From Ooceraea biroi (Eukaryota > Arthropoda > Insecta > Hymenoptera > Formicidae), in the NCBI RefSeq assembly GCF_003672135.1, contig NC_039507.1:5037624-5101623 (forward strand): a stretch of DNA of 64,000 nucleotides, in the 5' to 3' direction. The notes beneath the pieces are model-generated. The model had not been told where the DNA came from, did no database searches, and saw only the letters and a list, made by a program, of their open reading frames with translations. The position numbers were made by a program, and so were the translations under genes. Every line of letters starts with the position of its first letter. Position 1 is the stretch's first letter. Below, piece by piece: positions 53,701-63,972 of the stretch.

Positions 53701-53946
53701 TAAGATATTAAAAACGTATCACTTATTTTCACAATTGAACGTGATGTATGAGAAACGATAAATAACGATAAATAAAGTAACCACAATGGCAATGATACGC
53801 GTGTAACACTATTTGAATATTTTGAATTAAATTATAGATTGTCCAAGGGCGCACCACACATACAGTTAAAGGCTAGTTATTGGAACATCCTGATCTTGGT
53901 GATGATGATCCAACCTGGTCATTGATATGTGGTCCGCGGCATGTTC

Positions 53947-55492
53947 CTAGCAATCGACGGTTCTCCTGTAACAAAATTATATCATTAATAAAACAATCTA
54001 ATAGGGTTCATCTCCTGTTAAATTTCCGTGGGACAAAGTTATTCAATGCAATGTCTGTTTATTATATTTACTATTGTTTGGGATTAGATAATGTTTAGGA
54101 GAAATTAGAATAGAATTCACGTTGTCGATCACATGTTCTACTTGCTAAATTAATATTATTCTTATAATAAAAGTTTCTCAAATACATTTTGTGAATAACC
54201 TGTGGCTTTTTCATCATGATTTTCTATATCATGATTCTTATTATATTACGTTACATACGAACCTCGAATTAAATAACACATCAGCTCGGTTATTAATAAA
54301 CCACACCAATATGATTAAGGTGCCGGCAACCAGACTACCCAAGATCATGCTGAAACGTTCTGTCGCTGCTGATGGTTTAAGAAACATTCTAACGCTCAAC
54401 GTTTGCCATATGGACTCTGTCTACATAGAGTATACATCAGACTTCATATTATATCCTAAAAATGAGAAACCATTATTCAAGAGAATCTTTCAGAAAACAT
54501 GCAATGCACAAGTAGTTAACGCATAACTTAAGCTGGAGACACAATGCGAGGCGATAGCGATAGGAACAGGGAATAACCAATCGCGTTGCTCAATTTGGTC
54601 ATCCGTACTCGAATCGTGTAACGCGATTGGTTATTCCCTGTTCCTATCGCTATCGCCTCGCATTGTCTCCAGCTTTACTGTTGATGATAAATGCCGGACT
54701 CACAGCTGTACTATAATTGACGGTTGAGTTTATGCATATTTCTGTAAAATTGTATCCACCCATCCATGTGAGGCGGTTTTTGTGACAAGTCGTTTCATTC
54801 ATGTCGCTGAGTTTCTCGCCAGTCAGCAAGGCTAGAATCTGTCCAGTTAACGTCGTCACGGCATTGGGCGCTCGGTGCACACCGACGTACAGTAGCAAAA
54901 TCTGATTGATCAATTTAGCACCGGATGTCGAGGCTGCATGAAACTGAATGCATTTAGCACTTTGAATGTAGCAATATAACATTTCTGCAACAAAATCTTC
55001 CAGTGGTATCGGCAGATTGGCAGACTGCGGCGCTGACTCGCCCGTCACTATCATTTCTAAAACATGATACACGAAAATCTTAATAATGAAAAATGCATAA
55101 AACGTATGTCGAAATCGAACAGATAGTGTACCTATTAAAACCAAGATTTTCCCCGTCGTCCAAGATACTGTTGTAGTATCGATTTTAAAATTTTTTTCCA
55201 TGATTGGTTATAACAACAGTCGTTAGACTAGGCCTCGCCTCCAGAAAACTTTGCACAGATGTAGGTGGTATGCTATCATCTAGAATCGATGCATTGAACA
55301 CTTTACTCAAACGATCTGTGGTATCATCTTTACTGCTGCTATGGAGAACTATTTTCCCTTTGCCCAGTTGGCCGAACTCGATCACACTCTTGATATCATC
55401 CAACTTCAGATTAATCCCACCGAGAGCGTTAAAATTGTTCTGCTTCATATTGTAGATCATACGACTTGATCCTATGTAATCAAATGCCTTTC
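53947..55492 (-). pseudogene. Nct: Nicastrin 3' fragment, disrupted
   Basis: Nicastrin is the glycoprotein subunit of gamma-secretase. Only its C-terminal half is recognisable here, in exons 55492-55132, 55056-54679, 54416-54263 and 53965-53947. Family words include KAFDYIGSSRMIYNM, PPTSVQSFLEA, NRYYNSILDD, VAEMLYCYIQSAKC, VGVHRAPNAVTT, NRLTWMGGYNFTE, STAVSPAF, a membrane segment (SLVAGTLIILVWFI) and RADVLF. Three defects are seen. The N-terminal half is absent from the 500 bp upstream. The first exon has an in-frame TAA at 55187-55185 between NHGKKF and NRYYNS, where the family reads through. The first two exons have incompatible phases and lack the stretch that normally joins them, so an exon appears to be missing. 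The very short last exon, giving ...NSRRTVDC, is less certain. The copy lies inside a TIR-bounded element, and a functional nicastrin is expected elsewhere in the genome. Confidence 0.82.
54531..54674. mobile_element. 144-bp MITE inside the nicastrin fragment's intron
   Basis: The arms of about 58 bp (beginning AGCTGGAGAC) are near-perfect inverted copies, differing by one 2-bp insertion, around a 30-bp centre. TTA lies outside both ends (54528-54530 and 54675-54677), a TWA duplication as in PIF/Harbinger MITEs. On the minus strand the right end abuts the splice donor: the T of GT belongs to the duplication and the +5/+6 bases belong to the element. No protein is encoded. Confidence 0.88.
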
Positions 55493-55643
55493 CTTAAAAG
55501 GATAACTTTTTAAAACAGGCCATCGATAAACCATATGAATTACGTGTGCAACATCAACTCTCAATACCATAGAAGGGAAACTGTCAATAGAATTTCAGGG
55601 AACAGTGGCGCCTTTTTCTTTTAACATGAGGAACTAAAATCTA

Positions 55644-55930
55644 TATTCCGGCTAACTACCGAGTAATAAACATTTAATTACAATTAACTGAGGGACTCAC
55701 AAACCTTTTTAATCACACTTCATTACTCTACAAATAAAATACAAACGATTCCATACAAAAATATCGTTTGAAGTTATTCCGGCTAATCTGTTTCGGCTAA
55801 ATACATTAAGCAAAAATAATTAATTAATTACAATTAACTGAGGGACTCACAAACCTTTTTACTCACACTTCATTATTCTTCAAACGAAATACAAACGATT
55901 GCATATAGCAGTTCCTTAAAATTACGTTCA
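55644..55930. repeat. Two-copy direct tandem duplication, about 80-bp core
   Basis: The stretch 55676-55755 recurs at 55826-55905 with a handful of substitutions; both contain ATTAACTGAGGGACTCAC and end ACAAACGATT. Each copy is preceded by ATTCCGGCTAA, so the duplicated unit is about 130-150 bp. It lies in the right, noncoding part of the 3.2-kb element, between the broken nicastrin exon and the terminal repeat. Confidence 0.85.
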
Positions 55931-55983
55931 ATTCCGGTCAAGTGTATACGAATGCCATTTTCGGGTCAAATCGTGTGAAGTGG

Positions 55984-56026
55984 ATGCGAGGACCTTACTT
56001 CGCCAGTTCCTCCATCTATCGACCTT
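55984..56026 (-). repeat. Right 43-bp terminal inverted repeat
   Basis: This is the exact reverse complement of 52802-52844. On the plus strand it begins ATGCGAGGACC and ends CTATCGACCTT. The outer flank is one A followed by GGGCAAAAG at 56028-56036. Confidence 0.95.
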
Positions 56027-56220
56027 AGGGCAAAAGTAACGAAGAATGAGCAAGAAGCGTTTCATCGGTGTGGAGTGCTCATTGGTGCGCATTCTTGCTT
56101 GTCACTATAAGGTCGATAGAGCCAGGTCTCGGAGAATGACACAAGGTTAGAAGGTGTCAAACTTATAGTGTCAAACGTTATACTTATTTATCTGGAGCGT
56201 TTATTACTTCTGCATCAATC

Positions 56221-58160
56221 ATGACGCTCACAAATAAGGTAAGAAAGTTTTTAATTGCTTTTACCGCACGATTGAAAATTACATGTTAATTTATAATTAA
56301 CAACTCGTACTCGGAACTCTGCAGATGGATGTCGATGACAAGAATGCCAAGGGAGAAGGATTTAAACCGTATTATATCACGAAAATCGAGGAACTACAGT
56401 TAATCGTTGCCGAGAAAAGTCAAAATTTAAGAAGATTGCAAGCACAGCGTAATGAGCTTAATGCAAAAGGTATTTACATTGCGTAACTAGCTATTTTTAT
56501 GGATTTACATGACGGTAACATTCATTATTATTGTCCCATTTATATTAATTAATATTAACATGAATTTTATATTATATTAATATAAATTGTTATGTAAAAT
56601 TTATCAAAATTCCACATATTCTCAATTCTACATATACAATCATGTAAAAGAAAATCATTATTGGCTTATTGTAGTGCGTATGCTGCGAGAGGAGCTACAA
56701 CTCTTGCAGGAGCAAGGCTCGTACGTAGGAGAAGTGGTTAAGCCTATGGACAAAAAGAAGGTCTTAGTCAAAGTACATCCCGAAGGCAAATTCGTCGTAG
56801 ACATTGACAAGAACATCGATATCAACGATGTGACGCCAAACTCGCGCGTGGCGTTGCGCAATGAGAGTTACACGCTACACAAGATACTGCCGAATAAAGT
56901 CGATCCACTTGTCTCGCTCATGATGGTAGAGAAGGTACCAGATTCCACGTATGAGATGGTTGGAGGTTTAGATAAGCAGATAAAGGAGATAAAGGAAGTC
57001 ATAGAGTTACCTGTCAAGCATCCAGAATTGTTCGATGCTCTCGGGATTGCGCAGCCCAAAGGTGTGCTGCTGTATGGGCCACCAGGTAACAATTCATTAT
57101 TATTATTATTATAAACCAAACCATAATAATAATCCATAATTAATTAATACAAGTAATAACATAATAATAAAAAATATCTATAGGTACTGGAAAAACTCTG
57201 CTTGCAAGAGCAGTCGCACATCACACAGAGTGTACCTTTATTCGTGTCTCTGGATCTGAACTGGTGCAGAAATTTATTGGGGAAGGCTCGCGTATGGTGC
57301 GCGAACTTTTCGTGATGGCCAGAGAACACGCACCATCTATAATATTCATGGACGAAATCGATTCGATTGGAAGCTCCCGAATTGAATCTGGCTCCGGTGG
57401 CGACAGTGAGGTATGTATGGGACCCATATGTGCACGCGAGTGATTTCACCTCTCTTAATCGCACCATGAATCGTGGTTTTTCAGGTTCAACGAACCATGT
57501 TGGAACTGCTGAATCAGCTGGACGGCTTTGAGGCGACGAAGAACATAAAAGTTATCATGGCTACAAACAGAATCGACATCTTGGACCCGGCGCTGTTGCG
57601 CCCCGGGCGTATTGATCGTAAAATTGAGTTTCCGCCTCCAAACGAAGAAGCCAGATTGGACATCTTGAAGATTCACTCTAGAAAAATGAATCTGACACGT
57701 GGAATAAATCTGAGAAAGATAGCTGAACTTATGCCCGGCGCGTCGGGAGCGGAAGTCAAGGTAACGAAAATTAAGTTTGCTTACGTTTGCGATCTTGTAA
57801 TTACCGACAAAGTATCAAATATAAATTACACTTAATTAAATTAATTAATTGTGCAGTCATTAATTAAATGTTATTTTTAATATTTGCAGCAAATTTCAGT
57901 TTATCTTTAAGATAAGCTAGTTTGCTGAATTTTCTAACGTACAATTTACTTAGATACTTGTTAAATGTATATATTTATATATCTATGCATTTTAATATAA
58001 ATGTATATTATCCATCCAGGGTGTCTGCACGGAAGCTGGAATGTACGCTTTGAGAGAACGTCGCGTTCACGTAACTCAAGAAGATTTCGAGATGGCAGTA
58101 GCGAAAGTCATGCAGAAGGATTCTGAGAAAAACATGTCAATTAAGAAATTATGGAAATAA
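56221..58160 (+). CDS. Rpt6: 26S proteasome regulatory ATPase subunit 8 (Rpt6/PSMC5)
   Basis: Rpt6 is one of six AAA ATPases in the base of the 19S regulatory particle, which unfolds ubiquitinated proteins and feeds them into the proteasome core. Exons: 56221-56238, 56325-56469, 56675-57085, 57184-57410, 57485-57760, 58020-58160. They give exactly 405 aa, the usual family length. The protein starts MTLTNKMDVDD and has an N-terminal coiled coil (about 20-60) and an OB-like region. It then shows Walker A GPPGTGKT, with the codon for the first Gly-Thr split by an intron, Walker B IIFMDEID, the SRH arginine region [14 protein letters not shown], and the C-terminus KKLWK. It is nearly identical to the fly protein as I know it. 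The start ATG sits in an 18-base exon, a feature that automated models can miss. The promoter must lie in the short interval right of the 3.2-kb insertion. Confidence 0.98.
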
Positions 58161-58296
58161 TCAGCTCTGCAATTTTTTCAATACCACGGTCTCATTATTT
58201 TCATTGTTGCATTCTTTAAGCAAACCATTTTAACTGAAATGCAGTGTATTTAGAACACTCGAACATAGAGGAACTTTATATAAAATTAGCAATAAC

Positions 58297-58302
58297 AATA
58301 AA
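58297..58302 (+). terminator. Candidate poly(A) signal for Rpt6
   Basis: AATAAA lies 137 bp after the Rpt6 stop codon, in AT-rich sequence before the convergent Pex3 gene. It is the first canonical hexamer I noticed on the plus strand, but cleavage is not proven. Confidence 0.45.
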
Positions 58303-58818
58303 AATAATCTTCCTACAGTGGCAAAATAAGGAGGTTTTATTATATTTTATTATATATCAAAGATACAATATTAACACACCATTTACTTCGTTACAAAATT
58401 GACTATAATACTCCATTGTGTTACACAAACCATCCATATTTGAGCTTTCTATTTTCTCTCAGCCTGTTTCCCAATTTCCAATATTTGAAGTATTAAATTG
58501 TATTTATTAAGTAGTGTTTATCAGGAAATTATTTCTTTACGAAAGAGGAAAACGTTATCCTAGTGTGTGTCATGTGTAATAAAGTTATCTGTTCGGTAGG
58601 AACGTTCGTGAGAAGTAACGAGGCCATCAAACGTGTTCCAATTTAAAAAAAAATATGGCAAAATTTCGCGAAGTACAAAATATGTGTAAATACACAAAGA
58701 GATGCATAAAAGTGAATACCCAAAAATAAAGATACATTGATACATACTGCTAAATCATATTGCATGATACCGTCGCCAAATGACTGCATAGCACTTGACA
58801 ATCTTTATTGATTTGTAG

Positions 58819-59946
58819 TTAATTGTGTACATAGCTGACTGCTTCATAAATATTCGCCCCAAGCGTTTTGAGTTCGTTGTTTAGCACTAAATATTGGAGC
58901 CAACCCGCTGCTGCGTCCGTATGTGTCGGATTGTCCGGAATCTGCTTGTTCACGATAGGAATAATTCTGGCCAATGCTATAGAGGTTTTATTAATATTAA
59001 CAAATTCAGTTGACCCGGTGTCGGTAGCCACCAAAGAATTTTCGACGCTCGACTGTAACATCCCGTTCCGTGTCGTGCATCCGTTATCGCTTTGAGAGGA
59101 ATCGTTAAAGTACGTGGATATGTGATCCATCAATAAGACAAATCCACTCCTGACATTTTTCTGCATCAAGTCCTGGACCTCCTCGCTCTCCAACATATCC
59201 AGCAGCTGATCAATCAGCTTCGAATACGCGATTTTTTCTTCGTCGTTACCATTTTTTTGCAACATGTAATGCGTACAGTTTTTAATGGGGTCTCCTGAAC
59301 CGTCAGCGGACACGGACGACGCGATCGCCCAATAAATTTGCTCCAGATCTCGCAGTGTTAGTCGTTCCGTCAGGGACACCGCGGCTGTCGCTTCGGCGAC
59401 CTTGCTCTTTACGAAAGAATTCAGATTTATGATGCCTTCGTATATAAAGTAACTAGAGAGCGCCATGTACTTCCTCTGTATTTCATTTTCGATGCTCTCG
59501 TTGTCCACGTTCTGTGCGCCTTTGTACATGTGTCCGCTGATCAGGCTGAGCTGAATTCGAAGAAATGTAACCAGCATCGTGTAGGAATAAATTATCACGG
59601 CCGATCGCGTGATCGCCAGTACTTTCAGTTGATTCCAAGCTGATATCTTATCGACAGACCCATCTTTCAACTGATTTATTATGAACTCCGAGTCATTCTC
59701 TTCAATCACCGAGTTTCTCAATGTTGCCACCAGGGACAATATCATTTGGTTACACGTTTTCAGCATGTTCTCATAATACTGCTGCTTTTTCGTTCGCTCC
59801 AGTAACGCTCTTATTTCATTCTCCTGCCACTCTCGAAGCTTGCGCTGCGTGTAACGCGTCAGAAAAATGGCACCGCTAACAACGACACTCCCAATTATGA
59901 ACTTACGCCTATGGCGACTTAAGAATCCTCGAATTCTTGAGAACAT
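58819..59946 (-). CDS. Pex3: Peroxin 3, peroxisomal membrane biogenesis factor
   Basis: Pex3 is the peroxisomal membrane docking receptor for Pex19, which delivers membrane proteins to peroxisomes. The coding region is one uninterrupted frame of 375 codons, the usual size for animal PEX3 (about 370 aa). The N-terminus has a basic stretch (RGFLSRHRRK) followed by a membrane anchor (FIIGSVVVSGAIFL) and TRYTQRKLREWQE. The rest matches the cytosolic helical domain, including LSLISGHMY and the C-terminal AAGWLQYLVLNNELKTLG. The lack of introns contrasts with its intron-containing neighbours. It converges on Rpt6, and its start lies 102 bp downstream of the Tim8 stop, so the Tim8 3' UTR probably overlaps the Pex3 promoter or 5' UTR. 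Confidence 0.95.
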   Translation of the reverse strand: MFSRIRGFLSRHRRKFIIGSVVVSGAIFLTRYTQRKLREWQENEIRALLERTKKQQYYENMLKTCNQMILSLVATLRNSVIEENDSEFIINQLKDGSVDKISAWNQLKVLAITRSAVIIYSYTMLVTFLRIQLSLISGHMYKGAQNVDNESIENEIQRKYMALSSYFIYEGIINLNSFVKSKVAEATAAVSLTERLTLRDLEQIYWAIASSVSADGSGDPIKNCTHYMLQKNGNDEEKIAYSKLIDQLLDMLESEEVQDLMQKNVRSGFVLLMDHISTYFNDSSQSDNGCTTRNGMLQSSVENSLVATDTGSTEFVNINKTSIALARIIPIVNKQIPDNPTHTDAAAGWLQYLVLNNELKTLGANIYEAVSYVHN

Positions 59947-60047
59947 GGTTACTGCTTGTATTTATATTCTTGATTTACATACAAGTATGTTAAAGACTGT
60001 GCAACTTGTGGGGGAAAAACTGATGACGCATCTTCAGAATGATGCGA

Positions 60048-60936
60048 TCATTCTAAACTGTCTGCTTCAGAGATCAGATTTGCAGCGACACGTTCTATTC
60101 GATTAGTAATGTAATTGGTGGTGTCGATGAATCTTTCTACACAGTTCACAAGACACTTATGGACTTTAGGTTCCAGACGTGGTGACGGCTTATCCATACA
60201 AGTTTCCCAACAGATACCTGTTAATTCATGTACCAAACCCTGAAAAAGATATTGTAATTTAGAGATTAATATGATAAAGAAAACATACAAGAAATATTTT
60301 TTACACATTAGTGCCAAAGAGAAGTTTATAGTAAGATTTTACAAGTATTTTTCAATAAATGTTCCAATAAAATTAAAGTAACAAATATTTCTGCCTGTCA
60401 TTTGATAGAATATGGAAAATTGAGTAAAAAAACTATTTATTTCAAAGACATTATCAGTCAAGTATTTTAATTAAGGTTATAGTTGCTGAATAAAGACCAT
60501 AAAACAGAACCCATTGCATGGATGTACTTTTCAATTTTTAATTTTGATAATTCAATAAAAGGCAGACACGGGAAGTTGCAATAAATATCCAAGAATTTTC
60601 AAAATATCCAAAATATTACAAGATCATACCTTTGTAAAATGCCATACATGTCTTTAAATTTAGAACTATGCAGTCAGAGGTGTTAAGCAACCTGATTGCA
60701 TAAAATATCTCGACGACAGAAATGATCACAAGAAATAGATACTTGAGATTATAAAGTGCAAAGTACGTTTAAGACATGACGAAGTACAATGCATTAATAT
60801 AAAATGTACATATTTATTAGCTCGTTAAGGTTATGAAATTAACCTGGAACTGTTGTTTCTTGGTTTCGGCCTCAATAAACCGTTGTAGTTGTTTATCTAC
60901 GATAATCTCCGAATTTGGACTGTCCATAAGGCTCAT
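60048..60936 (-). CDS. Tim8: Mitochondrial import inner membrane translocase subunit Tim8
   Basis: Tim8 is a small intermembrane-space chaperone that, with Tim13, carries hydrophobic precursors to the inner membrane. Two exons (60936-60844 and 60239-60048) are joined in phase 0 at KKQQFQ/GLVHELTG, giving 94 aa, typical of the family. The hallmark twin CX3C motifs are CWETC and CLVNC, separated by 14 residues (MDKPSPRLEPKVHK). Start MSLMDSPNSE is the first ATG of the exon. An intron of about 600 bp is large for so small a gene. It is read divergently from golgin-84, about 610 bp away. Confidence 0.95.
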
Positions 60937-61549
60937 ACTTCAAATATTCCTGCTTCTCTTTTTATCCACATCAACGCAAATTTCTGACTTAACAAGAAAC
61001 GTCCTTGATCCTTACGTGCTGATCTGTAACAATTTGTAATACCGATTTACACAAGAGTACTCCTTTCAGTCGCATGATGGTTATCATAAAGCATGATTAT
61101 TAGTGGTTTGAGATCCATTTATCTGAAGAAATTTATGTTAACCCTGTATACATTACTTTTATTAATATTTTATTTATTTCATTCAATATTTTATTTATTT
61201 TTTATATTGGGTGCAATATAAGAAACTTTAATTTCCTAGAAATACCTAAACTCTCTAGCCGATTGCCAATTAGCGTGAGGATCGCAGGTTTACCGCACTT
61301 CAGCTACAAACACTATTTGCACTCTTTGCACTTGATATTTTTTTGTTTTGCTTTCGTAATGTTGCTCTTGAGGTACAGTAAGCGCACGAAAGTGCAACTG
61401 GGTGGCAAATGTATTTGTGGCTGTGTGTCGTCGGTGTTCTGTCATTGAACCTGGTGTTGCACGAGTGGTAGTTTATTGAACAATTGCTACGTGTGATACC
61501 CAGTGTGCCCTTCCCTCGAAATAATATTTTTCCATCGATTTTCATCGAT

Positions 61550-63907
61550 ATGGCTTGGTTGTCTGGTCTTGCTGACAAGGCGGAGAACTTACTGAACAAA
61601 ATCGACAAGAACACCGCGGCTGTCTTGAATAAAGACAGATACGAGATGCCACATAATCACCTGTCAGAAGTTACATGGCTTTCTCCAGAATCTGGGTAAT
61701 TGCATTCATGTCAATTTCAGATATCATCACCGGTAAATATTCGGATTAGTCATCACGTCATATGGCTTTTGGCAAAATTTCGTTATTTTATATCACAGAA
61801 TAAATAAATCTTAAAAGTATAGTTTATAAAAAACATTATAAAGTATAAAGCAAAATATTGCAGTAAATAAAAATATAATTTTTTAAATTTTAGATTAGCT
61901 AGAAATATGTCTGCAACTCCTTTATTGGAGTCATCGCAACAGTTATCCTACATTGCTCCTACTCCAAATTTAACGTCAGTAAATCTGCTAAATGTGTCTG
62001 CATCCTCTAAAGAAGACGCGCTATTTACGTATTTAAACACTCCAAGTCCAAGTCCAAGGAGGATGGTAGAAACTGTCAAATCACCATCCACCACTTCCTC
62101 ATTATTAGTGGAGCACCCTACCGACGATACCGATTCGGAGTTATCACTTCAGAGCGATCGGATTAGCCCAACTCATGTTTCGATAGATATGATGTCGAAG
62201 ACGTTGGATAATAAAGATACTGAAATTGATGCAGAAGATGCGAATTCATGCATGCCCGACGAGGTGGAAATTTTAGATGACAAAGATATGAATGAATCAG
62301 TAACAGAAACTGTACAGAGTGGTATATGTTAATTATTAATACATTATTAATTCATAATATATATTGCTTTCCAATATTTTATATGTTTATGTCGCAGAAC
62401 ACAATGATGCGGAACATTCAACTAGTTCTCATTCCCAAGCAAAGTATAAAATAAAACCGAACGATTTAGAAATGGATAGTGCAAACAACTTCGACAGTTC
62501 GGTAGAAAATAAATCAGCACAAAAGTATGTGAGAGAGATGGAGAGAAATTTGGAGAAGCAAAGTGAGTTACTCGGCAAGCAAGAGACGGATCATCAGAAG
62601 GAAATTGTAGTCCTGAGCGAGAGGATAAAAGCATTGGAGGCGGAGAAGTCGGAGCAGTCTAAGCAGATAACGAGCTTGCAATTTGTCATTGACAGAAATA
62701 GGCAAGAATTGAGCTCCGTTAGATCGGAATTAGAGCTGCACAAAGCTAGAGCATTAAAGACTTTGCAAGAGAAGGAAAAACTTATAGCAGAGCTGAAAAG
62801 TAATGCACCGACGGCTATGGACGAGGCCACGATTATGGAATTGAATCAACTAAAGTATAACGGCAATACGTTGCAAATTAAATTCGCAATGTTATCATCT
62901 AATAACTCTATGATACAGAATCTAATTTAATCTGTATTAAATCGCAGACAGGAACGCGACAGCATTGGAGAGGAAAATCAGCAGGTGTCTCAACAGCTGA
63001 GACTACTGCGCGAAGAAATGGTGAATGCGGATCTAAACTTGGAAAAGATAAGGCAAAAGTCGGCTGAAGCTAATCTACAAAATCAAGAGATTCTCACTGG
63101 CGAAAGGCGTCGAAGATTGGAAGCAGAAGAAGATGTGAGATTGCGTTCCGAGGTGTGTATGCATATCTCTTTAATCTTATAATTATTAATAAAATATTAA
63201 ATATTAAACTATTGCAGGAAATAAGATCTTTAAAGGATGAACTGATCAGTCAACGTAACGGATACAGCTTACAAGTGCAAAAGAAGAATTCCGAAATCTC
63301 CAAGCTTAAATTGCAGTTGGCCGCGTCAGCGACGCCGAGTAACGAGATTGATTCGAGGATAACGTCTCTTACGCAAACCCTAGTACTAAAGCAGCAAGCA
63401 CTCGAATGTCTGACGACCGACAGAAACGCATTGCGACTCCAGCTTGAAAAAGTTGAGGCAAGTACAACGACATTTTATTATAATACCTTATTCTATATTT
63501 TATTATAAAAAATTGATAATAATCTTTTTAATAGCACGAATATAGAAATACAGCGGGCGCTTTACGCAGAAACGTCTCGTACAACAATATGAACGATACG
63601 GACGATGCGAAGGCTCAAGTCCCGACATTTTTTATGGAAACGCCGTTTGACACAAGCGTTACCAGAAGGGTAAAACGAGCTTATTCCTCGTTGGATGCCA
63701 TAAGCATTCGGACGGGAGTATTTTTAAGGAGGTATCCATTAGCTAGAATTTTGGTAGTAATTTATATGGTACGTATACGTATACATGGATGTGAAACTAT
63801 CGTTAATGACGCGCATACGTTGCTGTAACAGATACATATTTTTGCAGGCGTTGCTCCAATTATGGGTTTTAATAGTATTGCTGTCTCAGTCACCGGAAGC
63901 GCATTAA
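61550..63907 (+). CDS. Golgin84: Golgin-84 (GOLGA5), Golgi tethering coiled-coil protein
   Basis: Golgin-84 is a tail-anchored coiled-coil protein of Golgi cisternae that tethers intra-Golgi vesicles. Exons: 61550-61695, 61894-62321, 62398-62854, 62948-63152, 63218-63457, 63535-63768, 63848-63907. All phases agree and give about 589 aa. The N-terminus MAWLSGLADKAENLLNKID is the characteristic family start. A Ser/Thr/Asp-rich linker is followed by a long coiled coil (about 200-490). The C-terminus contains TRRVKRAYSSLDAISIRTG, FLRRYPLAR and a membrane anchor (VVIYMALLQLWVLIVLL) just before the end. The intron between 63457 and 63535 has a GC donor (GAG then GCAAGT) with an AG acceptor. It is required to join KVE to HEYRN in frame. 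Confidence 0.95.
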
Positions 63908-63933
63908 TAATAATTAGAATAGCACTGTATTTT

Positions 63934-63949
63934 AATAAAAAGGAATAAA
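63934..63949 (+). terminator. Poly(A) signals of golgin-84
   Basis: Two AATAAA hexamers (63934-63939 and 63944-63949) follow the golgin-84 stop by 27-42 bases. This would give a very short 3' UTR. Use of either is inferred from position. Confidence 0.6.
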
Positions 63950-63955
63950 AGGTTT

Positions 63956-63972
63956 ACACACACACACACACA
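63956..63972. repeat. (CA)n microsatellite
   Basis: About eight CA units lie just beyond the golgin-84 poly(A) signals. Confidence 0.95.

Larger units (their letters stand above)
52801..56027. mobile_element. 3.2-kb TIR element carrying a captured nicastrin fragment
   Basis: Perfect 43-bp inverted repeats lie at 52802-52844 and 55984-56026, beginning AAGGTCGATAGATGG. Immediately outside them, one base away, the word GGGCAAAAG occurs in direct orientation at 52792-52800 and 56028-56036. That is the pattern of a 9-bp target-site duplication around a DNA transposon. TSDs of 8-9 bp are known for Mutator-like, Merlin and some other families, and the family here is unknown. No transposase frame is visible inside. 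The cargo is a 3' fragment of a nicastrin gene, with introns, on the minus strand, plus two smaller MITEs, microsatellites and a tandem duplication. Retained introns point to DNA-level capture, not retroposition. Alternatives are a complex fold-back element or a segmental duplication that happens to have these ends. Confidence 0.7.

Noticed and set aside
54417..54450. In-frame TAG just before the nicastrin TESIW/KSIW segment, first read as a second nonsense mutation
   Set aside because: The TAG lies in the intron tail (GTAGACAG acceptor). Splicing at 54416 in the correct phase removes it.
54191..54526. Plus-strand open frame of 111 codons
   Set aside because: It is antisense to the nicastrin membrane-segment exon and shows no resemblance of its own.
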